A stretch of 48,466 nt of DNA from an uncultured Polaribacter sp. (GTDB lineage Bacteria > Bacteroidota > Bacteroidia > Flavobacteriales > Flavobacteriaceae). The notes beneath the pieces were generated by a model. That model did no database searches. It was not told the DNA's origin and worked only from the letters and a program-made list of their open reading frames with translations. The position numbers and the translations under genes are program-made. Positions 1 through 6,739 of the stretch are shown piece by piece. Numbering within the stretch: the stretch's first letter is position 1; every line of letters starts with the position of its first letter. The stretch is taken from positions 1-48,466 of the forward strand of contig NZ_CANMVP010000033.1 in NCBI RefSeq assembly GCF_947501385.1, given 5' to 3'.

Positions 1-85
1 ACTCTCTTGTTAATCGTTGGGCGTTACAGTGATGTGCTTGCTTACCCGAGTAAATATGCCTCTGTATACGATTTCTGCTTGGTTT

Positions 86-213
86 ATCCTGAGCGAAACC
101 GAAGGGTCAGTACCGAGTTTTGTAGTTCCGCTTCCTTCACTCCATGTCTCACGACAAACGAGCTTGCGACTTACTAATGCTTCAGAGAGCCTGTCCTGAG
201 CGAAGCCGAAGGG
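86..213. repeat. Two copies of a short dispersed repeat
   Basis: The sequence TCCTGAGCGAAACCGAAGGG ends at 106, and nearly the same sequence (AAG for AAA in the middle) ends at 213. A related segment on the opposite strand lies at 44447-44463 (TTGGCTTTGCTCAGGAT). These are short GC-richer dispersed repeats between genes. They carry no evident reading frame and probably mark old rearrangement or insertion points. Confidence 0.6.
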
Positions 214-296
214 TTACTCCTGCGCATAAGGGACTTGCACCCTCTAGATTAATTATTTACCTTTCGGTAAATCAAAAGATGCCCATGCTGGGCACA

Positions 297-427
297 CTCA
301 ACGTGTATAAAAAATTGCTTGGTTTTAGCCAATTTACGAAAGTTTTCGCGGACTTTCTATCTGTGTTTATTTGCTAACTTTAGTGCTTAAAACACGCAAC
401 TAATCTTACACAATAACGTTGTGCGTC
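297..427 (+). repeat. attC-like cassette boundary element A
   Basis: A 130-bp non-coding element that shares ordered blocks with the elements after 2230 and 3680: GTGTATAA near its start, a GCTT..TTTTAGC block, a GACTTTCT block, a TTTATTTgCTAA block, GCTTAAAACACGCAAC, and an end of the form TACA..AACGTTGTGCgTCAT. Its terminal GTTGTGCGTC (418-427) is exactly complementary to GACGCACAAC (1426-1435) just after the next gene. Integron cassettes show this pairing between the leading core and the trailing inverse core. GTTGTGC is not a perfect match to GTTRRRY, so attC identity is inferred. Confidence 0.5.
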
Positions 428-443
428 ATTTGAGAAAAAATTT

Positions 444-1418
444 ATGGAAGAACAAAAACACCCTTTTAAATTATCAAAAGTAAACTGGATTTTCGCATTA
501 ATTGTAATCGGAATTTCAGCTTTTATTTTTTTAAGAAAGGACGGAATTAACGGCTTTAGTTTTGGCTATCTGGCTGGTTCGATTGTAACCGCAGGTCTTA
601 TTCCTTTAATTATTGCTTTTGTGGTTTGGTTAATTCGTGGAAAGAAAAATTATGCTGGAACATACACTTTCAATATTGTTTTAGTTGTTATGACTTTTGG
701 TATGATTACAGAGATAGGCGAGATAAGCAAAGAAAAGTCAGAAGGAGTAAAGACTATTTCAAATTCAGTTTCAGAATTAAAGGATAAAATTAACAATGAG
801 GAGGATGCAGTATCAGCTTTTAAAGAGCATTCTACTAATATTGATGGCGGATTATCAAAATTGATAAAGAACAGTACTGGAAATGAACAGGAAGTATACA
901 TAAATCTGCGTAAGTTCACCCAAATAAATAATAATGTAATGATTAATTGGCAGAGTTCATACGATTCGGTTATGAGTCCAAGAATTTTAGATTATGGTGT
1001 TCTCAAAAACCCAAATGAATATGATTACCAAATCGGTGTTTTAGAAAATTACAAATCTCAATCAAGAATTTATGAAAATCATTTTAAAAATAGAACTACT
1101 ATAATAGCTGACCTTTTCAAAGGCATTCCAAAAGAAAACCAAACCTTGAAAGGCATAATGAAGGGAATTAACAAACAAGATTCAATTCAAATGCAAATTT
1201 TTAAACCGTTTATAAAATCACATCTTTCTTATAGCGATAACTTAATTGAACTTGTTAATTTTCTTGAGAAAAATAAAACGAAATGGACTTTTAAGAATGA
1301 GGAACTGATATTTGAAAACAAAAAACTCGAAAATCGATATTTAGAAATAATCAATAATGTAGCGGAATATGAGGAACAAATAGGCGTACTATCGGATAAA
1401 TTGATTAATGTGATGTAA
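444..1418 (+). CDS. Membrane-anchored coiled-coil protein, unknown function
   Basis: I do not recognise this 324-residue protein. The N-terminus has three hydrophobic segments, at about residues 14-31, 37-64 and 74-92. A long hydrophilic region rich in Lys, Glu, Asn and Ile follows, with heptad-like stretches near 100-135 and 285-320 that suggest coiled coil. It would sit in the inner membrane with a helical soluble part. The gene stands alone between cassette-boundary elements A and B, 17 bp after the leading core of A, and its stop is followed within 8 bp by the complementary sequence. The layout suggests a single-gene cassette, whose cargo is commonly an accessory stress or defence-type function. 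No function can be assigned from the sequence. Confidence 0.7.
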   Translation: MEEQKHPFKLSKVNWIFALIVIGISAFIFLRKDGINGFSFGYLAGSIVTAGLIPLIIAFVVWLIRGKKNYAGTYTFNIVLVVMTFGMITEIGEISKEKSEGVKTISNSVSELKDKINNEEDAVSAFKEHSTNIDGGLSKLIKNSTGNEQEVYINLRKFTQINNNVMINWQSSYDSVMSPRILDYGVLKNPNEYDYQIGVLENYKSQSRIYENHFKNRTTIIADLFKGIPKENQTLKGIMKGINKQDSIQMQIFKPFIKSHLSYSDNLIELVNFLEKNKTKWTFKNEELIFENKKLENRYLEIINNVAEYEEQIGVLSDKLINVM

Positions 1419-1425
1419 AAAAAAC

Positions 1426-1600
1426 GACGCACAACAAAGATGTATAAAAACATAAGGCGATTCTGCTAAATTTGAACATTAGAAATATTAACAAAAGCCG
1501 CTAAATATAAAATTAGTCTTTTAAGTAAAAAATAAAAGCAACATATTTATATTTAGCTAATTCATAAAACTAAACATAGTGCTTCTCACCTGCCCTAGGT
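1426..1600 (+). repeat. attC-like cassette boundary element B (diverged)
   Basis: It begins with GACGCACAAC, the complement of the sequence before the preceding gene, followed by GATGTATAA. The middle is AT-rich and does not match elements A, C and E well. The right part (about 1560-1620), around CACCTGCCC and GCTGCCCAAAAGTT, does not show clear complementarity to the sequence after the next gene. It is the least certain boundary in the series. Confidence 0.35.
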
Positions 1601-1641
1601 TTATTATACTAGCCGCTGCCCAAAAGTTAAAAAAAACCGAA

Positions 1642-2229
1642 ATGAAAGGAAAAATTATAGGAATTGTATTGAGCATAATTTGTTTGAATTTAAGCTTCGG
1701 ACAGGAAATACAAGATGGACAAAAAAGATGGAACTCTGAAAACAAACTCACAATTGACGATTTCAAAATAAAAATTAGTGACGAAAATAATGAAGCTGTT
1801 TACAGTCAATTTGTGATTTCTTACTCTGCACAAGGATTTGACTTTTTGAAAAGAAATCTAAATAATAAAATCGGAAATTTATTTTTAGGAAATGCCTCTT
1901 GGATAGATACTGCAAAAGTAGAGAATATTGATAAACGAATTGAATTTCAACAAACTCAATTTGATCTTGCCGAAATTCACGCACGAAAATTTAGAAAGAG
2001 ATTATTTATTGAAAAATGGAAAATCTCAAAAGGTTTTGATATTATGAATAAAATCAGTAACGAAATAATGGCGGAATTTTCTGAACAAAGATTATTACTA
2101 ATTAGAGAAACTGAAAGTGGCGGAAATAATGAAAAACTGACTCAATGGAAAGAAAAAATAATGAACGAATTACAAGAATTATATGAATTTAGATTTGAGA
2201 ATAAAAAGAAAATAAAACGAAAGAAGTAA
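1642..2229 (+). CDS. Secreted DUF922-like protein lacking the metal motif
   Basis: The start at 1642 gives a clean signal peptide (Lys-rich start, hydrophobic core, cleavage after SFGQ near residue 20) and a 195-residue product. An in-frame start at 1579 would add 21 residues that spoil the signal peptide. The mature part has the pattern of DUF922-type Bacteroidota proteins: RWNSENKLTIDDFK near the N-terminus, then QFDLAEIHARKFRKRL. Family members usually have an HEQGHFD-type metal-binding motif before this last block. Here the equivalent is FQQTQFD, so the His and Glu ligands are missing and the protein is probably not a peptidase. The C-terminus is Lys-rich. The family assignment is from memory of the motif and is moderate. 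Confidence 0.6.
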   Translation: MKGKIIGIVLSIICLNLSFGQEIQDGQKRWNSENKLTIDDFKIKISDENNEAVYSQFVISYSAQGFDFLKRNLNNKIGNLFLGNASWIDTAKVENIDKRIEFQQTQFDLAEIHARKFRKRLFIEKWKISKGFDIMNKISNEIMAEFSEQRLLLIRETESGGNNEKLTQWKEKIMNELQELYEFRFENKKKIKRKK

Positions 2230-2231
2230 CA

Positions 2232-2395
2232 CCTGTGGGCAAGCCATATAAACTTTATTGATGACTTTTTGCTTACTTGCGAATCCCGAAGTTTCGGAAC
2301 TCGCGGACTTTCTTGGTCAGTAATTATTTACTAAATTAGTTGCTTGAAACACGCAACAAACCATATACAACAACTTTAGCCATAAGCAAGCACAA
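2232..2395 (+). repeat. attC-like cassette boundary element C
   Basis: It shares the order of blocks with A and E: GCTTACTTGCGAA, GACTTTCTTGG, TTATTTACTAAATTAGTTGCTTGAAACACGCAAC, then ATATACAACAACTTTAGCCATAAGC. An imperfect stem (GCGAATCCCGAA against TTCGGAACTCGC, 10 of 12 pairs) sits in the middle, as in the variable hairpin of attC sites. No reading frame of note. Confidence 0.5.
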
Positions 2396-2415
2396 ACTAA
2401 AAATAGAACTAAAAA

Positions 2416-2892
2416 ATGGCTCTAAATGGATTAAAAAAGGAACTGATCAAAATGGAAAAGACTGAAATTATTAAACTGATTTCAGAATTGTATAAAAAAG
2501 TACCAGAAGCCAAAAACTACTTGGATATTTTTGCAACGGGAGAAACTAAAGAACTTGCCGAAAAATATAAAAAACAGATTGAAAAATATATTTATCCCAA
2601 TGGCAGAAATATGGACTTACGCGAAACCGAAGCACGAAAAATAATTCGCACAGTTCGAAAAATGAAAATCACGGAATTAAACATTGAATTGGAATTACAT
2701 TATGTAAGCTGTTGCCTAGAAATTATTGAAGATTTTGGATATTGGGATGAGAATTATTATATAGCATTAGAAAAAATGTTTGACAACGCAATAAATGGAA
2801 TTTCTGAAATTGGAATGGAAGATAAATATAACGAGAAAGTAATATCTTTATCTTCAAAAGCCAGTGAATATGGAATTAAATTAGAATATTAA
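2416..2892 (+). CDS. DUF6155-like small cytoplasmic protein
   Basis: A 158-residue soluble protein with no signal peptide or membrane segment. The N-terminal pattern LKKELIKMEKTEIIKLISELYKK, followed by AKNYLDIF and later RETEARKIIRTVRK, resembles DUF6155 proteins of Bacteroidota, whose function is unknown. A second ATG at 2452 is possible, but it would remove the LKKEL segment that I associate with the family, so 2416 is preferred. It is the only gene between boundary elements C and D, as expected for a single-gene cassette. The family call is from recall and needs a profile search. Confidence 0.6.
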   Translation: MALNGLKKELIKMEKTEIIKLISELYKKVPEAKNYLDIFATGETKELAEKYKKQIEKYIYPNGRNMDLRETEARKIIRTVRKMKITELNIELELHYVSCCLEIIEDFGYWDENYYIALEKMFDNAINGISEIGMEDKYNEKVISLSSKASEYGIKLEY

Positions 2893-3041
2893 CAAAAAAA
2901 GCCAATGGAAGACGTGTATAGCTCATTGCAATGAATTCCTAATCGGAATTCATTGCAAATTGCTATCTTTCGGTTACGACGAAAAATCACAGCTGATTTT
3001 CCGCAACCAGCCATCTACAAATACGCTACCACACTTGAGAA
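2893..3041 (+). repeat. attC-like cassette boundary element D with long perfect stem
   Basis: Directly after the stop comes GCCAATGGAAGACGTGTATAG. A perfect 14-bp inverted repeat follows (2926-2939 and 2945-2958) around a 5-base loop TAATC. The element ends with CTACAAATACGCTACCACAC. It lacks the shared internal blocks of A, C and E but has the same outer layout: GTGTATAG at one end and CTACAAATACG at the other. The terminal GCTACCACAC pairs imperfectly with GTGTGATAAGC just after the next gene (3675-3686). Confidence 0.45.
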
Positions 3042-3680
3042 ATGACAACATTTATAGTCTTAATAACAATATTTTCAGGAATTAGTGTAGTGCTGATTTT
3101 AACAAAATATGACTTTACAAAACTGGAAAAAGTTATTAGAAAAATCTCATTTTACTCATTAATCGGAATTTTAATTTGTGTTTTACTTTTAGTTTTTAAC
3201 TACCGACTAAAAGGAAAATATACAAGCTCAATAATCGGACTAACTTTCTTGCTTTCTACAATATTAGTTTTCGGATTAACTAAAAAAAGTCTGACTAAAA
3301 TATTGAGCGGAATTTTGACAATACCAATTTTTATTTTTGGAATTTTAAGTTTGTTTTGGGAAATAGGATATGTGTTTTTTTATTTAATCACTTTACCATT
3401 TCAACCACCTTTTGCAAAATCTAAAATTAACACAAATCATAACGTGGAAGTTCGAGTTGGAGGATTTTTTGCTTGTGGGGAAAGTTTGGTAATTACAAAG
3501 TCCGAGTTTGGAATTTTAGACAAACAATATTATGTTGGAAATAACTTTTGCGTGACCGGAATCGATAAAATTGTAACTTTAGAATTTAAAGAAAATGATG
3601 TGGAATTTTTAATATATCACGATGGAAAAACTGAATTTGAAAACCCATATAAATATCAACCTGAAATGAAAAACGTGTGA
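3042..3680 (+). CDS. Polytopic membrane protein with soluble C-terminus, unknown
   Basis: A 212-residue protein of unknown function. The first 120 residues hold four hydrophobic segments (about 2-20, 35-53, 62-78 and 86-120). A soluble C-terminal domain of roughly 85 residues follows and contains a Gly-Gly-Phe-Phe-Ala-Cys segment. There is no lipobox or recognised catalytic motif. The gene starts immediately after boundary element D and its stop overlaps the start of element E, so it occupies one cassette alone. Its AT-rich codon use matches its cassette neighbours. Confidence 0.6.
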   Translation: MTTFIVLITIFSGISVVLILTKYDFTKLEKVIRKISFYSLIGILICVLLLVFNYRLKGKYTSSIIGLTFLLSTILVFGLTKKSLTKILSGILTIPIFIFGILSLFWEIGYVFFYLITLPFQPPFAKSKINTNHNVEVRVGGFFACGESLVITKSEFGILDKQYYVGNNFCVTGIDKIVTLEFKENDVEFLIYHDGKTEFENPYKYQPEMKNV

Positions 3681-3820
3681 TAAGCCATGTATAATTAATT
3701 GCTAGTTTTAGCTCACTTGGGAAATTCCTTCGGGATTTTGCTGTTTGTGTTTTATTTACTAAATTACTTGCTTAAAACAAGCAGCAACTCCTATACAACA
3801 ACGTTGTGCTTCATGCTGAA
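3675..3820 (+). repeat. attC-like cassette boundary element E
   Basis: The clearest relative of elements A and C: GTGTGATAAGCCATGTATAA, GCTAGTTTTAGCTCACTTGGGAA, an AAATTCC/GGGATTT stem, TTTATTTACTAAATTACTTGCTTAAAACAAGCAGCAAC, and the end TATACAACAACGTTGTGCTTCATG. The terminal GTTGTGCTTCATG corresponds imperfectly to the complement of CACGAAATCATAAC after the following gene pair (4363-4376). Confidence 0.5.
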
Positions 3821-3840
3821 AACCGAAATAAAAGCGAATC

Positions 3841-4098
3841 ATGGAGATAAATTTAGCCTACTATCGAAAAAAAGATTGGAGAAAATTCCTGAAGTTAATC
3901 GACGACCGAGAAAGCATGCATGACACTTGGAAGGAATGGCACAAATCTTATTTAAAGGCAAAACATCGTTTGACTTCACAAGGTTTGGTCGTGAACGATT
4001 TCGTGGTCGATTTGAACGAATTAAGAAAATACTGTTCCAATCGAGGTTTAAAAATTGACGGGAAAGCTCAATCTCAATTTGTATCTGACATAAGATGA
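3841..4098 (+). CDS. Small hypothetical protein, first of an overlapping pair
   Basis: An 85-residue soluble protein, MEINLAYYRKKDW at the start and a conserved-looking IDDRESMHDTWKEWHKSYLKAK core. I have an impression of small uncharacterised proteins of this type across Bacteroidota, but no function is known to me. Its stop overlaps the start of the next gene by four bases (ATGA), so the two are translationally coupled. A toxin/immunity or toxin/antitoxin role is possible for such a pair in a cassette but is not shown by any motif. Confidence 0.6.
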   Translation: MEINLAYYRKKDWRKFLKLIDDRESMHDTWKEWHKSYLKAKHRLTSQGLVVNDFVVDLNELRKYCSNRGLKIDGKAQSQFVSDIR

Positions 4099-4358
4099 AT
4101 AAAGAACATATTGCTAAAATACAAGCTTTATTAACTGAATGGAATCCACTCGGAAAACGATCGGTTCAAATAGGCGATTTAAATAATTATGAAATTGAAG
4201 CGACTGATATCCTGTTTCAGATAAAAAAGAACAACACGGTGAATCAGGTAAGTAAAATGACCAGTACTGTTTTAAATCAAGCTTTTGGAATTCATGTGGA
4301 TCCAGTGAAATGCAAAATAATTACTGAACAAATTCATATAATGCTTAATGAAAGATAA
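4095..4358 (+). CDS. Small hypothetical protein, DUF1871-like, coupled to upstream gene
   Basis: An 87-residue soluble protein containing LLTEWNPLG near residue 13 and YEIEATDILFQIKK near residue 30. This arrangement resembles small DUF1871-type or immunity-like proteins. It overlaps the preceding gene by four bases and ends the fifth cassette. No catalytic motif is visible. The family link is weak. Confidence 0.55.
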   Translation: MNKEHIAKIQALLTEWNPLGKRSVQIGDLNNYEIEATDILFQIKKNNTVNQVSKMTSTVLNQAFGIHVDPVKCKIITEQIHIMLNER

Positions 4359-4542
4359 ATACACGAAATCATAACAATTGCTATAATTCATAGCTACCCC
4401 TTCCTTATCTGGAAAAACATTAACTTTAAACCAACTCGATTTCTACGGTTCGAAATCTAACGATTTCATCACCGCAACGAAATTACAGCCTTAACATTGC
4501 TATTAACGAAAAGATAAATTGAAAAAAATAACGACCAATAAA
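4359..4542 (+). repeat. Putative cassette boundary element F (degenerate)
   Basis: Non-coding sequence between the small gene pair and the next signal-peptide start. CACGAAATCATAAC (4363-4376) is partly complementary to the core before 3841. The interior has an inverted pair around CGGTTCGAAATCTAACGATTTCATCACCG, and the right end reads CATTGCTATTAACG. Similarity to A, C and E is low. Confidence 0.3.
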
Positions 4543-4698
4543 ATGAAAAAACTGATTGTAATCACTTTAATATTTCTTTCTTTGTTTCAGACAATTTTAG
4601 GACAAGAGAAAAATGAAATAGATTTTGACTTTTCATGGAAAGATAGACATACCGTCACCCAATATATTTTGATCGCTTTGAGCATGTGGCACTTTTAG
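4543..4698 (+). pseudogene. Signal-peptide start of a cassette gene fused to polymerase remnant
   Basis: A 51-codon frame. Residues 1-21 form a good signal peptide ending in LGQ, and residues 22-25 are EKNE. From residue 25 the frame reads into IDFDFSWKDRHTVTQYI, which is DNA polymerase III alpha sequence, until a one-base frameshift near 4668 stops it at 4698. The simplest reading is that the polymerase fragment landed inside a cassette gene for a secreted protein and kept only its first 25 codons. It is unlikely to make a functional protein. Confidence 0.55.
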
Positions 4699-6265
4699 CG
4701 ACTTATAATACTTTTAAATACAAAGCTGTAGTTCGGGGATTGGGGAAAGTTTTTGGCTTGCCAAAAGAGGAAATAGACAAATTAAGTAAAGAAATACAAT
4801 CGGATCAATTAGATGATATTTCTGAATGGTGTTGACCTATGGAAAGCTCATTGAAGGGTTCCCAAATTATGTAAGCGTACATTCCGCAGGGATTTTAATT
4901 TTAGACAAACCCATTCAATATTTTTCTTCAACCAGTATGCCTCCAAAGGTTTTTCTACGGTGCAATATGATATGAATATTGCCGATGATGTCGGTAATTT
5001 TAAGTTTGATATTTTAGGACAAAGAGGATTGGCAAAAATTAAAGATGCGTTGGCAATTATCAAAGAAAACAATCCTGATCATCCACCCATCGACATTACA
5101 AATATTGAAAGTTTTAAGAACGATAAAAACATCAACAATCTTTTAAAAGATGGTGGTGCCATTGGTGCTTATTATGTGGAATCTCCTGCCATGCGTGGTT
5201 TGATGCAGAAATTACAAACGCAAGATTATTTAGGTTTAGTGGCTGCAAGCTCGATCATTCGCCCTGGTGTTTCTGGTTCTGGTATGAAAGACGAATACAT
5301 CAAAAGACATCGGTTTCCTGAAAAGCGAAAAGAAGCGCATCCGATTTTGTTAGCAATCATGCCAGAAGCTTATGGAGTTATGGTCTATCAAGAAGATGTA
5401 ATGAAAGTGGCGAATCAGTTTGCAGATTTGACCTTGGGTGAAGCCGATGTGTTGCGAAGAGGAATGAGTGGAAAATACCGTTCCTTATCGGAATTTACCG
5501 CAGTAGAAAATAAATTTGTAGCCAACTGCAAAAAGAAAGGATATACAACCGATTTGACCTATGAAGTTTGGAATCAAATTAAAAGTTTTGCAGGGTATGC
5601 TTTTGCCAAAGGGCATTCCGCTTCTTATGCTGTGGAGAGTTATCAAAGTCTCTATTTAAAATGCTATTATCCGATTGAATTTATGGTGGCGGTTTTAAAC
5701 AATGGGGGTGGTTTTTATTCTGCAGAGCATTATATACATGAAGCTAAAATGTGTAGTGCTATTGTGGAATTGCCTTGTATAAACCGCAGTGATCATGCAA
5801 ATTCTGTACAGCAAAAAACAATTTATTTAGGTTTTGGATATTTAAAGAATTTGGAAGACATCACCGTTCAAAAATTCTTGACGGAGCGTCAATTGCATGG
5901 ACTTTTTCTTTCTATGGATGATTTTATTGATCGGATTGCCATCTCGATAGAACAGCTAACGATTTTGGTTCGTATTGATGCGTTTCGATTTACCAAAAGA
6001 ACAAAAACGGAATTATTATGGCATGCTTGTCAATACGAGATTTAACAAAACATCACAAAATAAACTCATGCGCTTGAGTACCTTTATTGATGAAGCTGGT
6101 CATTATTTTGATGCGGTACATTTTACAGATGTGCTGCATCAATTTCCAATCAATGGAATGGGCATTTATGGTTGTTATGGAAAAATTATCAATAGATATG
6201 GCTTTTGTAGTATGAATGTGATTCAGTCTAAAAAAATGAGTATTGCGGTTGATCCGAGGAATTAG
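4616..6265 (+). pseudogene. Broken DNA polymerase III alpha, DnaE2/ImuC-like
   Basis: Remnant of a short-type C-family polymerase. It opens at the catalytic motif, where the family PDxDxDF is replaced by NEIDFDF, so the PHP and most of the palm domain are missing. Recognisable segments in order are FSWKDRHTVTQYIF, HVALLATYNTFKYKAVVRGLGKVFGLP, YVSVHSAGILI, FKFDILGQRGLAKIKDAL (holding the third catalytic Asp), LVAASSIIRPG, YGVMVYQEDVMKVA, LRRGMSGK, KSFAGYAFAKGHSASYA, and a C-terminal OB-fold end (AGHYFDAVHFTDVLHQFP to a terminal DPRN). Frameshifts or stops occur near 4668, 4834 and 4870-4960. A frame change with a deletion occurs near 6030-6065, where the linker before the OB domain is lost. 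The longest intact frame is 4960-6045. The short C-terminus points to the DnaE2/ImuC mutagenesis polymerase rather than the replicative DnaE, but that is inferred. Confidence 0.8.
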
Positions 6266-6739
6266 CATACAACTTATCAGATTTATAGCGAAAAATCTTG
6301 TGATCATTCGGGAAGTATCTTAGGTGGAGGTAATTAGTGATGTTAGAGTAGTTGGGAAAATAAATGAAGTGCTTAACGCAGTGGTGCACTTTTTTTATGT
6401 ACAGTGGTGAGGTGGGTGCATGTAATGAATGATTCCCTGAAAGGGGTTGAATGAATGAAATGTACCTACCGTAGACACATGGCAAACATTACTAATTGCT
6501 GGAACTTATACCTTTGAAAGGGTGGTGGGGATTGTGGTTTTTTTATTTCTTAGTGAAATGAGACCAGCAAATACTTGAGGTAAGCGTATGGAATGGATGC
6601 TGAATCAAGTTCAGCGTAGGCTTAGTGATGGTTTTGTGCAGATGAATGAGATAAGGAATGAAAAAATAATCTGTTGTTACTATCAAAATGAATTTAGAAT
6701 ATTATTGATTGAAGATAGTAGCACATAATGCATTATGTA
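6266..6739. other. Gene-free gap after the polymerase remnant
   Basis: About 470 bp without a plausible gene on either strand. The base use (TG-rich, with repeated ATGAATGA and GGTG tracts) differs from both flanks and looks like decayed sequence. A 16-bp perfect palindrome, ACATAATGCATTATGT, lies at 6723-6738 right behind the stop of the GH13 gene. Its arms equal the outer arms of the hairpin at 23352-23413. Confidence 0.5.

Larger units (their letters stand above)
1..443. other. Gene-free start of window with cassette-like junction
   Basis: No convincing gene is visible. Short open frames here lack family resemblance and cross repeat sequence. At 16-22 the sequence GTTGGGC fits the GTTRRRY core of integron attC sites, and it is followed by a degenerate stretch. 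Two copies of a short dispersed repeat follow (86-106 and 193-213). From about 297 the sequence becomes the first of the cassette-boundary elements described below. The left part may be a decayed cassette, which would mean the array continues beyond the left edge. Confidence 0.5.

Noticed and set aside
17..377. Two small open frames at 17-199 and 144-377
   Set aside because: They overlap each other and run through the short dispersed repeat and the cassette boundary element. The translations look like read-through of repeat sequence.
1..4542. A classical integron
   Set aside because: No integrase gene or attI site is visible, and most candidate cores deviate from GTTRRRY. Only an integrase-less, attC-like array can be proposed.
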